Positions 31,203-40,023 of a stretch of 64,000 nt of DNA are shown one piece after another. Source of the DNA: G963668655 sp963668655 (lineage in GTDB: Bacteria; Myxococcota_A; SURF-8); contig CAXXPQ010000001.1 in the NCBI GenBank assembly GCA_963668655.2, forward strand, positions 434,001 to 498,000, written 5' to 3'. The position numbers and the translations under genes were made by a program. The notes beneath the pieces are model-generated. The model did not search any database. It worked only from the letters and a program-made list of their open reading frames with translations, and was not told the DNA's origin. Positions within the stretch are counted from its first letter, which is position 1, and each line of letters starts with the position of its first letter.

Positions 31203-31922
31203 GTGGCGGTTTATCTTGTAACGGGAGCATCCTCCGGCATCGGCTGGGAACTGGCCTCGCAGGCGGTGGCGCGTGGCCATCGCGTTTTCGGTCTGGCTCG
31301 CCGGGAGGAAAAACTTGCGGAACTTGCAAAGGAACTGGGCGAGGCGTTCACGCCCGTGGTCTGCGATGTCACCGATCGTGAATCCGTGGCCCGGGCGGTG
31401 AAATCGTTACCGGAACTTCCGGACGTCGCGTTTCTGAACGCGGGCATCGGGGAATTGGACGATCGCAAAGCGTTCCGCGCGGATGTCCACGAGCGCACCT
31501 TCAAGGTCAATTATTTCGGTGTGTTATACATGGTGGAGGCGCTTTTCGAACCCATGGCCGCGCGCGGCCACGGCGTGTTCGCGGTGACCAGCAGCCTGGC
31601 CGGTTACCGGGGACTTCCCAACGGCTGCGCCTATTCCGCCAGCAAGGCGGCCATTTCCACGGCCTTCGAGGGTTTCCGGCTGACCTACCGCAAGCAGGGC
31701 CTGCGCTTCGTGAACATCCACCCGGGGTTCATCACCACGCCCATGACGGAGGACGCCAAGCATCCCATGCCCTTCCTCATGACGGCGGAAAAAGCGGCCC
31801 GGCGCATCCTGAGCGGCGTCGAGAGCGGCAAGTGGAACGTGAACTTTCCTTGGCCCATGCACGTGGCCGTGGGCATGGCCAGACTTTTGCCCTCGTCCGT
31901 GTACCGCTATTTCGTGAAATAG
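31203..31922 (+). CDS. Short-chain dehydrogenase/reductase
   Basis: A 239-residue classical SDR starting at GTG with AAGGAACGG upstream. The nucleotide-binding motif is TGASSGIG at residues 7-14; the Asn-Ala-Gly is in 'AFLNAGIGE', the catalytic Ser in 'AVTSSLAGYRG', and Tyr-x3-Lys in 'AYSASKAAIS'. Length and motifs are normal. Lack of an acidic residue after beta-2 ('HRVFGLARREEKL') favours NADPH. The substrate is unknown. It is transcribed toward a convergent TVP38-like gene. Confidence 0.93.
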   Translation: MAVYLVTGASSGIGWELASQAVARGHRVFGLARREEKLAELAKELGEAFTPVVCDVTDRESVARAVKSLPELPDVAFLNAGIGELDDRKAFRADVHERTFKVNYFGVLYMVEALFEPMAARGHGVFAVTSSLAGYRGLPNGCAYSASKAAISTAFEGFRLTYRKQGLRFVNIHPGFITTPMTEDAKHPMPFLMTAEKAARRILSGVESGKWNVNFPWPMHVAVGMARLLPSSVYRYFVK

Positions 31923-31932
31923 AAAAGACGTG

Positions 31933-32601
31933 TTATTCCGATGACTTCCGTCGGCGTTTCCAGACGAATGGGAAAGCCATGGCGAAAAGAAACAGCAGCA
32001 GAGCCGCCAGGCCGCCGGGCGTGGCCAGGGCCGATGGATCGCGATTCTTCCAGACGTTCAGCACGGCGTCTCCCAGCCAGGCCAAAAGAAACGTGGCCGG
32101 AAAGGTGCCCACCAGCGTTCCCAGAAGATAGTCCCGCTTGCGCACGGAACTGACGCCCGCCCAGAGACAGACTACGGAAAACGGCACGAAAATCAGGCGC
32201 AGAGCCACCACCGCCAGAAGTCCGTGCTCTTCCAGTCCGTGATCCAGCGCGGACAACCGGCGTTCCAGCCATTCCCTGGTGCCCTCGCGCCCCAATTTTC
32301 TTGCGGTGAGAAAAAGAAGCAGCCCGCCGCCGTTGACGCACGCCACGGCCAGCAGCAGCCCCGCCACGGGACCAAATAGAAAGCCCGCCAGCAGGGCAAA
32401 GGCGGTGGGCGGCATGAAAAGGTAGATCGCGCAGAGAAACGCGCCCGCGAAGACCAGCGGGCCGAAGAGACCGGCTCGGCTCACCCAATTCCGCAGGCGC
32501 TCCGGATCCAGCAGGGCCTCGGTGGTTCCGCTCGTCCAGAGGAGGAAGACCACCGCCGTAAACAGCAGGAGCGCCGCAAGTCGAAATCGGTTACCCGACA
32601 T
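31933..32601 (-). CDS. TVP38/TMEM64 (VTT-domain, DedA-related) membrane protein
   Basis: A 222-residue multi-pass protein with about five helices. The VTT/SNARE-associated region shows 'FMPPTAFALLAGFLFGPVAGLLLAVA', 'GGGLLLFLTARKLGRE' and 'ALRLIFVPFSVVCLWAGVSS', which follow the TVP38 pattern (G-x-hFG and R-h-h-P). Such proteins affect lipid or lipid-carrier flipping and membrane homeostasis; the specific cargo here is unknown. It is convergent with the SDR gene, with an 11-nt gap. Confidence 0.86.
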   Translation of the reverse strand: MSGNRFRLAALLLFTAVVFLLWTSGTTEALLDPERLRNWVSRAGLFGPLVFAGAFLCAIYLFMPPTAFALLAGFLFGPVAGLLLAVACVNGGGLLLFLTARKLGREGTREWLERRLSALDHGLEEHGLLAVVALRLIFVPFSVVCLWAGVSSVRKRDYLLGTLVGTFPATFLLAWLGDAVLNVWKNRDPSALATPGGLAALLLFLFAMAFPFVWKRRRKSSE

Positions 32602-32703
32602 GACGCGTCCTTCCGGTCCGGGCCGGAGAAAGGAAGGCCAAAAAGCGAAAAGCGGGCCGAACCCGGCCCGCCGATTCCTCGAACCGCTTTCGGTGCGGTC
32701 GGA

Positions 32704-32916
32704 TCAACCGCCCCGGCTGGCGCGCTTGGAGGCCTTCAGGGGGTTGACCTTCTGCTCGCCCACGCTGACGATGGCGCGCTGGATGTGCGTGGCCATGAGA
32801 CAGTCGTCTTCCTTCCACATGAAAGCCGGGTTGACGTAGACCTTGCAGGTGTTTCCGTCCACGACGTTATTGCAGCCTTCGCATTTCTCGATGATGGGTT
32901 TCTTGTCCGCCGACAT
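32704..32916 (-). CDS. PxxKW-type small Cys-rich protein
   Basis: A 70-residue protein. The ATG at 32916 follows AGGAGA. 'IIEKCEGCNNVVDGNTCKVY' carries three cysteines, 'NPAFMWKEDDCLMATHI' the signature segment, and 'QKVNPLKASKRASRGG' the conserved basic end. These match what I recall of the PxxKW family found mainly in delta-proteobacterial lineages, except that the P-x-x-K-W position reads P-A-F-M-W. It is probably a small metal-binding protein of unknown function. It stands apart between the TVP38-like gene and the protease gene. Confidence 0.75.
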   Translation of the reverse strand: MSADKKPIIEKCEGCNNVVDGNTCKVYVNPAFMWKEDDCLMATHIQRAIVSVGEQKVNPLKASKRASRGG

Positions 32917-32994
32917 GATTCGTTCTCCTGTGCTTCTTCCCAAATGACCGCTCCGGAACGTCGGGCGTTTTCAAGCCGCTTCCGAAACGATCGC

Positions 32995-35900
32995 CTATTT
33001 ATCGTGTCCTTTTTCGGACAGTTGTTCGCCCTTCTTCGGGGCTTTTTTCCGAAAGATCACCAGCCGCGTCGTCTGGAACAGATCCTCGCTTTCGCGGGCG
33101 ACCACGGTGATGTGATTGCTTCCTTCCTCCAGCTCGAACGCGGTCGAGAACGCCATTTCCAGGCCGCCGCTCTCGTTGCGGGCGTAGAAGACCTTCTTTC
33201 CGTTGCACAGCATATAGATGTCCAGAAGGCGGTTGTCGTCCTTCGCCGTTCCGGCGATCCGTGCCGTGGTGTCCTCGGTATACAGGGAAACGGAGGATTC
33301 GTCAATGGAGATTTGCGGAAGTTTGAAGGCGATTCCCACCGGGAGCGCGTCCGCCGCCTTCGTTTTTTCCTCCGGAACGCCGGCGGCCTCCATGGAAACC
33401 CATCCCCAGCGTTGATCCGACAGCGCCACCCGGACCCACTTTCCCGCCGAAACGGTGGCGTCCAGCCGGGTCGCAACGGCGGGCTCGGCCACCACCGGCC
33501 ATTCCGTTCCGGGCGAGGCATACACCTTCGTTCCGGCCGGTAAGGTCACCTGTTTTCCTGAAAAGGCGGTCAACGCCAGGGGCGGCTCGACGTGAAAGAC
33601 GAGCGACATGGTCTGGTATTCCCGCATCTCCACGTCCATGATGGCCAGATCCATGGGGAATTCCGATCCTTCCAGGCTGTCCTTGATATCGAACAGGAAG
33701 CGCACCCGGGCGCTTTTACCGGGTACGATGGGGTCGAATTTCACACGTCCCATGCTGAGATCGATGTCCTTGAGGCTATCGGCGTTGCGAAGCGTGGCCA
33801 GACCTTCCACCACCGCCCCCCGACCATCGTTCACGATGTCCAGAATCAGCGCGACGGACTCGCCTTTCTGCAACAGGCCGTCTCCGTTTCCGGCGCTGTC
33901 GTCCACCTGGTAGGTGAAAGCGAAGGATGGGCGGGGCAAGCCCTTGATCTCCAGGCGTTCCGTGAGGGGATCCGGGCCGTGGTCGTGTTCCTCGTGGAAA
34001 CGGAAGAGCACGTCGTCCGTGCGGTTCAGGACATCCTTTGGGATTTTGACTTTCGTGTCCCAGCTTTGGCTCTTGCCGGGTTCCACGCGACCCAGAAAGA
34101 ACTCCACCCCGTCGAAGAAAGGATTGTCGCTGTCGGTGATGGCCCGGAGGCGGCTCATGGGAACGTTTCCGGTGTTTTTCACCGTGAGCGTCAGCGTGGC
34201 TTCCGTTCCGGCGGGCAGGGAGCCCTTGGGGTCGGTGGTCAGGGAGATTTCCGCCTGTCCCGCCGCCTCGGCCACGGGATAGCTCTTCCAGTCCACCTTG
34301 CGTTTCCGGAAGCGTTTGACGATCTTGTCTTCCTCTTCCTTCCGAATGGATTTCAGCAATCCCACCGATCGTTGCAGGATGATTTCCCGGCGGCTGATGT
34401 TGCCCACGTTCCGCAGAAGTTTCAACGCGAACTGGCTGTGGAAGTCCTTGGTGTTGATGGCCTCGGGCGGGGCGTCCAGGTCGATTTCATCGCGTTTCTC
34501 GTCGTAGAGATAACGCAGCGTATCGAAGGGATGATCCTCGATGGTGGCCTTGTGCTCCAGATGCTGGTCCAGATCCTTCTCCCGGCGCAACTTGTCCGAG
34601 GAGTAGAAATCCACCATATCGTCCTCGATGTAGACGGGCAGGATACGGATGTCCGGCACGATGCCCACGGACTGAATGGAAACGTTCCCGGGGGTGAGGT
34701 ACTGGGCCACGGTGAGTTTCAGGCAGCTTCCGTCGTCCATGCGGTTGATGACCTGCACCGAGCCTTTTCCGAAGGTGCGGTCGCCCACCAGCACGGCGCG
34801 GTTGTTGTTTTTCAGCGCTCCGGCCACGATTTCGGAGGCCGAGGCGGAGCTGGAGCCCACCAGGACCACGATGGGATATTTGGGTTCCGTACCCATGAAA
34901 CCGGCCTCGTTGATCTCCAGGGGCTGGTTTCTCGCGCCCACGGTGGTGACCACGGTTCCGGAGTCCAAAAACTGGTCGGCCACCTGGACCGCCGCTTCCA
35001 GCAGTCCGCCCGGGTTGCCGCGCAGATCCAGAATCAGGCCCTTCAGCGCGCCCTGCCGGGACAGCTCCTTCAGTTCCGATTTCAGATCCTGAACGGTTTT
35101 GCCGTGGAAGGTCCGGATCTTGATGTATCCGATGCGCCCGGTGAGCAGGGTGCCGTCCACGGAATTGACCTTGATGATGTCGCGGACGATATTGAAGGTG
35201 AGCGGATCGTTGTAGCCCTTGCGCAAAACGGTGAGCTTGCAGCTCGTTCCCTTATCGCCGCGCATCATGCCCACGGCTTCGTCCAGCGACATGTTCACGG
35301 TGGACTGGTCGTTGATGCGGCTGATGTGATCCTTGGCCTTCAGTCCGGCCTTCCAGGCGGGGGTGCCCTGAATGGGGGCGATGATGGTCAGGTTTCCGTC
35401 CCGGATACCGATGGTGATGCCCAGCCCGCCGAACTTCCCGGCGGTGGACAGCTCCATTTCCTTGCAGTTCTTGGGGGTCATGTGAATGCTGTGGGGGTCC
35501 AGGGTGTCCAGCATGCCGTTGATGGCCGCGTATTCCACGTCCTTGGGATCAACGCTCTTTTCCAGGTTGGGCTGGATGAAGCGGAAAACGTCGGAAATGC
35601 GGTATTGGATCATCCAGACGGAATCGATGTCGCCGTAGGGAAAGCGTTGCTCCCTGGTGTCAACGTGCACCGTTACGTTCTTGGCGTCCTCGTCGAAACG
35701 CACCATGACGGAAGGGATGCTGCGGGCCACCTCTTCCAGGGCGCTCTTGAACATCCTGGCCGAATCGATGCGGCCGGTGTCGTAATAATAGTTTTTCAGA
35801 TAGGCGATGACCCGGGTGAGCACCACGATGGAGGAGAGGTTGTAGGATTTATCCTTGTCCGAACGCGCGTGGGCCTGCGGGCTGGAGAACGCGCCGCCCT

Positions 35901-36003
35901 CCGGACCGTGAAACCGTTCCGAAACCGCGCCGCCCGCGCATAGAAGCGCCAAAAGCAGCATTCCCCCTACGATCCCTCGAATCGGCCTGCTGAATCCTGT
36001 CAT
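32995..36003 (-). CDS. Large S41 C-terminal processing peptidase with CARDB-like and SH3-like extensions
   Basis: A 1002-residue exported serine protease. Signal peptide ('IVGGMLLLALLCAGGAVS'), an N-terminal domain, then a PDZ domain ('GGLGITIGIRDGNLTIIAPI', about residues 190-275). The S41 core follows with 'GYIKIRTFHG', 'GLILDLRGNPGGLLEAAVQV', the catalytic Ser in 'SSSASASEIVAGAL' and the Lys in 'VGDRTFGKGSVQ'. The usual family length is about 400-450, so about 500 residues are extra. These hold two beta domains resembling CARDB ('ATLTLTVKNTGNVP', 'VALILDIVNDGRGAVVEGLA'), an SH3-like segment ('VYASPGTEWPVVAEPAVATR') and a terminal immunoglobulin-like domain. It probably works on periplasmic or outer-membrane proteins. 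Confidence 0.92.
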   Translation of the reverse strand: MTGFSRPIRGIVGGMLLLALLCAGGAVSERFHGPEGGAFSSPQAHARSDKDKSYNLSSIVVLTRVIAYLKNYYYDTGRIDSARMFKSALEEVARSIPSVMVRFDEDAKNVTVHVDTREQRFPYGDIDSVWMIQYRISDVFRFIQPNLEKSVDPKDVEYAAINGMLDTLDPHSIHMTPKNCKEMELSTAGKFGGLGITIGIRDGNLTIIAPIQGTPAWKAGLKAKDHISRINDQSTVNMSLDEAVGMMRGDKGTSCKLTVLRKGYNDPLTFNIVRDIIKVNSVDGTLLTGRIGYIKIRTFHGKTVQDLKSELKELSRQGALKGLILDLRGNPGGLLEAAVQVADQFLDSGTVVTTVGARNQPLEINEAGFMGTEPKYPIVVLVGSSSASASEIVAGALKNNNRAVLVGDRTFGKGSVQVINRMDDGSCLKLTVAQYLTPGNVSIQSVGIVPDIRILPVYIEDDMVDFYSSDKLRREKDLDQHLEHKATIEDHPFDTLRYLYDEKRDEIDLDAPPEAINTKDFHSQFALKLLRNVGNISRREIILQRSVGLLKSIRKEEEDKIVKRFRKRKVDWKSYPVAEAAGQAEISLTTDPKGSLPAGTEATLTLTVKNTGNVPMSRLRAITDSDNPFFDGVEFFLGRVEPGKSQSWDTKVKIPKDVLNRTDDVLFRFHEEHDHGPDPLTERLEIKGLPRPSFAFTYQVDDSAGNGDGLLQKGESVALILDIVNDGRGAVVEGLATLRNADSLKDIDLSMGRVKFDPIVPGKSARVRFLFDIKDSLEGSEFPMDLAIMDVEMREYQTMSLVFHVEPPLALTAFSGKQVTLPAGTKVYASPGTEWPVVAEPAVATRLDATVSAGKWVRVALSDQRWGWVSMEAAGVPEEKTKAADALPVGIAFKLPQISIDESSVSLYTEDTTARIAGTAKDDNRLLDIYMLCNGKKVFYARNESGGLEMAFSTAFELEEGSNHITVVARESEDLFQTTRLVIFRKKAPKKGEQLSEKGHDK

Positions 36004-36191
36004 GCCGCCCCGCCTTGAAAAGGGTTAACTCCTGGAACCGCTTGGCTTTTTCCGCGATTCCATCGCTGACCCTTCTATTTACCATGTTTACGGATGGGAG
36101 AACAAGGAAATTCGCCGGTCGGACGATCCTCAAAGAGAGGAAAAACGGGACGGCGCAAGGGGGGCGATCGTCGAGAATTTCCGGAGGGACG

Positions 36192-37661
36192 TCAACGCAA
36201 ACGGCGTTCCCGAAGCTCCTGGAGACGGAACAGAACCATCTCGATCCAGGTTCCCTTGGGGAAGTCCTCGGCGTAGCGGCGGTAGTGCTCCACCGCCTGG
36301 GGATACTCCTGAAGGTTGTAGTGGCTCTCGGCCGCCAGGAAGCGGGCCTTCTCGCCCTCTGCGCCGGGATGCTGTTCCAGGAAGTTTTCCAGGTTCGCCA
36401 GGGCGCGCAGGGTGTAGCCCGAGCCCATTTGCTTTTCTACTAGAGCGTAGAATTTCACGATGGCGTCCCGTTGGAGATCGGGCAGGTTTTGCATGGTCCA
36501 CTGCCAGCTTGTCCGCTCCCGGTGATAACTGACGATCCCGGGATCGGGCTCCGTTTCCGGTTCTTGCAGACTTTCCGTAACGATCTCAGGCTCTTCCGCC
36601 GGTTCCATGGGCGGATCCTCGGTTTTCTGCGGCGCTTTCGGCAAAGGCGGCGGCGTCTCCCGAATCGGGGGTGGAAGCGTCTTGAAAAGCCGCTCGATTC
36701 GCTGAAACGCGCGTTCGGCTCCGTGGGGGGGCTCCGCCTCCGCGTCGGCTTTGAACGATTTCCAGACCGCTCCGTTTCCGGCTTTTACGGACAATTCCTG
36801 CTTGGCCGGGCGTTCCACCAGGACCGAGCCCTCGGTGACTTCCACCCGGCCCGCGCCCGTTTCCTCCACCCGGACCAGAAAGCGGGTGCCGGTGTCCTTC
36901 ACCCGCAGCCGGGCGGCGGCGATAACCAGCGGGCGGGTTTCGTCGTGGGAAACGTCGCAGGCGATGGAACCGCGCAACAAATAGGGAATCACTCGGTTTT
37001 CGTATTCATGGAAGCGCAACGCCGTGTTTTCCAGCAACGTGATTTCGGCGCGGTCGTCGAAGCGGATCCGCAATATGCCGTCCTCCAGGGTGGCCAGTTC
37101 GTCCTCGCCCTGGACCCGGCCCCGTTTGAGGCTGCGAACGCCGATGTAGTTGCCTCCCTGCTCGTTCAGAATTTCCAGCCGGGCGCTGAGACCGGTCTTG
37201 CTGGGACGGCCCACGTCGAAGGCCCAGTCCGGGGAGACGGTCACGGCGAACGATCCCTTGCCCTTCGGCGAATGGACCGGCGAGGTTAGGGAAGGATCCG
37301 ACGAAGAAGAACGAAGCAGAAAAACGGCAATGAAAACGATGACAAAGGCCGCGACTCCTACGGCCGCGAGCTTGGGCCACCATCGGTCGGAGGCGAAGGA
37401 ACGCATGTTTTCCGACGGCCTATCCGCCTCGGTTCGCCAGGCGCGCAAAAGATTCCGTTCCATGCGCAGCCAGTCCGCCTCGTCGGGTTCGGCCGCCCGG
37501 AACGCGTCCGGCAGGGCCTTCAGCAGCCGCGACTCGGCTTGCAGCGCGTCCGAAGCCTCCAGGGCCTTCCGCACGGACGCCTCCCGTTCTCCGGAGAGTT
37601 CGCCTCTCAGGAAACGATGGAGTTCTTTACTGGTTACGGTCTGTTTCGTCATCATCTTCAC
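36192..37661 (-). CDS. FecR-domain anti-sigma-type regulator with TPR-like C-terminus
   Basis: A 489-residue membrane protein. A cytoplasmic N-terminus of about 90 residues resembles a zinc-less anti-sigma helical domain ('LHRFLRGELSGEREASVRKAL'). A single helix ('AAVGVAAFVIVFIAVFLL') follows, then a periplasmic FecR domain ('ILRIRFDDRAEITLLENTAL', 'LVIAAARLRVKDTGTRFLVR', 'TEGSVLVERPAK'). A Pro/Glu-rich linker leads to C-terminal TPR-like repeats ('ALANLENFLEQHPGAEGEKA', 'LQEYPQAVEHYRRYAEDFPK'). It overlaps the sigma factor gene by 35 nt. It probably holds that sigma factor in check and responds to an envelope signal. No TonB-dependent receptor is nearby, unlike Fec systems. Confidence 0.88.
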   Translation of the reverse strand: MKMMTKQTVTSKELHRFLRGELSGEREASVRKALEASDALQAESRLLKALPDAFRAAEPDEADWLRMERNLLRAWRTEADRPSENMRSFASDRWWPKLAAVGVAAFVIVFIAVFLLRSSSSDPSLTSPVHSPKGKGSFAVTVSPDWAFDVGRPSKTGLSARLEILNEQGGNYIGVRSLKRGRVQGEDELATLEDGILRIRFDDRAEITLLENTALRFHEYENRVIPYLLRGSIACDVSHDETRPLVIAAARLRVKDTGTRFLVRVEETGAGRVEVTEGSVLVERPAKQELSVKAGNGAVWKSFKADAEAEPPHGAERAFQRIERLFKTLPPPIRETPPPLPKAPQKTEDPPMEPAEEPEIVTESLQEPETEPDPGIVSYHRERTSWQWTMQNLPDLQRDAIVKFYALVEKQMGSGYTLRALANLENFLEQHPGAEGEKARFLAAESHYNLQEYPQAVEHYRRYAEDFPKGTWIEMVLFRLQELRERRLR

Positions 37662-38244
37662 CGGATACGTTCCGGCTTTCCTCCAACAGGCTTCGTTGCC
37701 TGATTTTTCGGAAAAACTCCTTTCGCGCGTAAAACAGGCGCGACTTCACGGTGAATTTGGAGGCGCCCGTAATTCGGGCGATCTCCTCGGGGTTGAAACC
37801 TTCTATTTCATGCAAATAGAAGGCGATACGCTTCTTGGGGGCAAGTTCCGCAAGAATTTCGCGGACCTGCATGATCTGTTCTTTTTCCGTGGCATGCCGT
37901 TCCGGACCTTCGTCCGAACTCACCAATTCCGTGTTCAAATCTCCCAGATCCACGGGAATCGGTCTGCGCCGGTTCTTTCGCAGGTACTGAAAGGCCACGT
38001 TCACCACCAGACGGTACATCCAGGTGGAAAAACGGGACTCGCCCTTGAAACGGCCCAGGGAGCGAAAAATTTCCAGGGAGGCGGTCTGAATCAGATCCTC
38101 GATCTCTGAATCCGGCCCCAGGGTGGCGATCAGAATGCGATGGATGTCCGACCGGATCGCGCGGAAAAGTTCCGAATAGGCGGTCTGCTCGCCCTTCTGA
38201 CAGCGGAGCACGATGGAATCGAGGTCTGTTTCTGAATCCGGCAC
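37627..38244 (-). CDS. ECF RNA polymerase sigma factor
   Basis: A 205-residue sigma-70-family protein with region 2 ('YSELFRAIRSDIHRILIATL', 'IEDLIQTASLEIFRSLGRFK', 'STWMYRLVVNVAFQYLRKNR') and region 4 ('ELAPKKRIAFYLHEIEGFNP', 'EEIARITGASKFTVKSRLFY'). It directs RNA polymerase to an unknown regulon. Its gene overlaps the FecR-type regulator by 35 nt, the usual pairing of an ECF sigma factor with its anti-sigma factor. Confidence 0.93.
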   Translation of the reverse strand: MPDSETDLDSIVLRCQKGEQTAYSELFRAIRSDIHRILIATLGPDSEIEDLIQTASLEIFRSLGRFKGESRFSTWMYRLVVNVAFQYLRKNRRRPIPVDLGDLNTELVSSDEGPERHATEKEQIMQVREILAELAPKKRIAFYLHEIEGFNPEEIARITGASKFTVKSRLFYARKEFFRKIRQRSLLEESRNVSGEDDDETDRNQ

Positions 38245-38691
38245 GCGTTTTCTCCCGATGATTTCGACCGGATGCTAGCACAGGCCGGTGGGAAACTCAA
38301 GCCCGGTCATCCCGGCCGGGCGGCCCTTCCGCTCATCTTCGAAAACGCCTGAAACCCCTTTTTCGCCTGCCACGATTTCCAAAGAACAACTTCCCTATCT
38401 AAAATATAGGTGACCAATCAATCGGAATCGAATCAGAAAAATCCTACGAAAATGAAAAATATCGTGTGTTTTTTGCCGAAAGTACACATTTTCCAGCCCG
38501 AACGCTGCTGGCGGGCGGAAAATCGTGCCGGAAGGTTCGGAAGCAAAACACCTTTGTTGGAGCAGGTCTCCCGACCTGGTCCACGTTTTCTGGCATGAAT
38601 TCATGGAGCAGGTCGGGAGACCTGCTCCAACAGCAACCCAAGATTTACAGAAAGTCACGGAAGGGAAGGACTCGGAATTCGGGAGGCGGTT
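38245..38691. other. 447-bp intergenic region with a palindromic repeat
   Basis: The region upstream of the sigma factor gene and downstream of the 443-residue protein gene has no convincing ORF. Its middle (38330-38540) is AT-richer than the surrounding genes. The only structured element is the palindromic repeat at 38556-38631. I saw no clear promoter match. Confidence 0.6.
38556..38631. repeat. Dispersed palindromic repeat (family 1), perfect 23-bp arms
   Basis: Left arm 38556-38578 (starts GTTGGAGCAGGTCTCCCGAC) and right arm 38609-38631 are exact inverted complements of 23 bp. The 30-base loop contains the palindrome CATGAATTCATG. A degenerate relative occurs at 7018-7077. It resembles a REP-type element or small non-autonomous mobile element. 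Confidence 0.88.
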
Positions 38692-40023
38692 TCAGCCCCG
38701 GCTTTCCATCCACCAGACCAGAAGCGCGGCGAACGTCAGGGCGGCCAGGATGGCGGGGAGCAGCCAGGCGGGCGGCGGCTCGCGCCGAGTTGAACGACGT
38801 TTTTTCTTGCCGGAAGTGTCCGGTATTCCAATGGAATCTGCGGAAGCTCCTTCTTTCTCGTTTCGGCTTTTTTTCGACGGGCGGCTTTCTTCTTCGGTCT
38901 GGGAAGAGGAGGCGGCTTCCCGTTCGTTTTCGCTTTCGGCTCCGAACGCCCAGTCCAGGACGAGTTCCCCCGCTCCGTCGCCGTCCGAAAAGGCCAGTCG
39001 ATCGGGAGAGACGACGTTTCCGATCCGGAAGTCCTTGCCGGAAGGCGTCATCAGGTTCACCGCCCGGGGGATGGCCGGATCCAGGATCAACGCCCGGCCG
39101 GAGCGGTCGCACAAAAAGGCGAAGCGGCCGTCCGATGTCCAGGCCGAACGGGGATTTTGCAGGCCGACGGCAGCAAGTCCCACGGGTTTTCGGCGGTCCC
39201 AGAACACCCAGGCCTCCGGCCGCGATCCTTCCTCGGCCACGCGCATGCCCGCATACGCCACCGACCAGGGGTTCGCCGGATCGTCGGAACGCGCCAGCAG
39301 GCCGAAGGCCGTCTCGTCCGTTCCCGCCAAAAGCAGAAAGCGCCCGTTCGGACCGGCGGAAAGCGTTTCCGGCATGAAGGGCGGTTCCGGAACGGGGACG
39401 GCTCCGTCCGTGTTGCGGATCTCCAGTCCTCGCGGGCCGAGAATCGCAACGGCATCCCCCAGTCCCGCCAGGGCAAAGGCGTCCCCCGGAGCCGCTCCGA
39501 TAAATTTGGCGGGTTCGTCATTTTCCGAAAGGCGCACCAGGACGTTTTCGGCCCGGGGATCCGCTTCGTCCGCCAGAAGCAGCCAGACCGCCTCGTTTCC
39601 GTCGGCGGCGAGCAGCCGGATACGGAAGCCGTCGCTCAATCCAGCCTGTTTGCGGATATCGGCAAGCGCCACCCGCCGCGCTTCCGTCAAGCTGACCGGA
39701 TAGAGCCGCACCGGATCTCCCGTGCGGGGGCAGACGGCGTATACCCGATTTTCCTCCAGGATGGGTTCCACGTCCAGCCGGGGGGAGTTTTCGTTCATGG
39801 AAGCGGGCGGCCAGGCCGCCAGAAGCGCACCGGCCTCGCCTTCGTGCAGGGCTAGAGTCTGTTCCCAGCGCACCAGGAAGCCGCGCGGCGTCCAGGCCAC
39901 GGCTCCCGGATCGGTCGTCTGCCCCGGCGGAGGGACGGGGCGCACCGGATTTTGCAGGCGCGCCCGAACGGTTTTTTCGGGCAGTTCCGGATCGGAAGGA
40001 ATGTTCCTAAATTCCTCCGTCAT
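38692..40023 (-). CDS. Tail-anchored protein of unknown function, probably beta-propeller
   Basis: A 443-residue protein with no signal peptide and one C-terminal membrane helix ('AWLLPAILAALTFAALLVWW') preceded by a basic Ser/Lys/Glu-rich linker. The first ~330 residues show repeated short strands ending in 'GDAVAILGPRGLEIRN', 'GRFLLLAGTDETAFGLLARS', 'GRFAFLCDRSGRALILDPAI', which suggests a WD40-like or TolB-like propeller. Family unknown. Its ATG overlaps the stop of the CcdA-TlpA gene (ATGA), so the two are coupled; it may assist thiol-redox or envelope assembly there (inference). Confidence 0.72.
   Translation of the reverse strand: MTEEFRNIPSDPELPEKTVRARLQNPVRPVPPPGQTTDPGAVAWTPRGFLVRWEQTLALHEGEAGALLAAWPPASMNENSPRLDVEPILEENRVYAVCPRTGDPVRLYPVSLTEARRVALADIRKQAGLSDGFRIRLLAADGNEAVWLLLADEADPRAENVLVRLSENDEPAKFIGAAPGDAFALAGLGDAVAILGPRGLEIRNTDGAVPVPEPPFMPETLSAGPNGRFLLLAGTDETAFGLLARSDDPANPWSVAYAGMRVAEEGSRPEAWVFWDRRKPVGLAAVGLQNPRSAWTSDGRFAFLCDRSGRALILDPAIPRAVNLMTPSGKDFRIGNVVSPDRLAFSDGDGAGELVLDWAFGAESENEREAASSSQTEEESRPSKKSRNEKEGASADSIGIPDTSGKKKRRSTRREPPPAWLLPAILAALTFAALLVWWMESRG

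Noticed and set aside
35849..36133. 94-residue minus-strand ORF at the start of the protease gene
   Set aside because: It overlaps the protease signal-peptide region in another frame and has no support.
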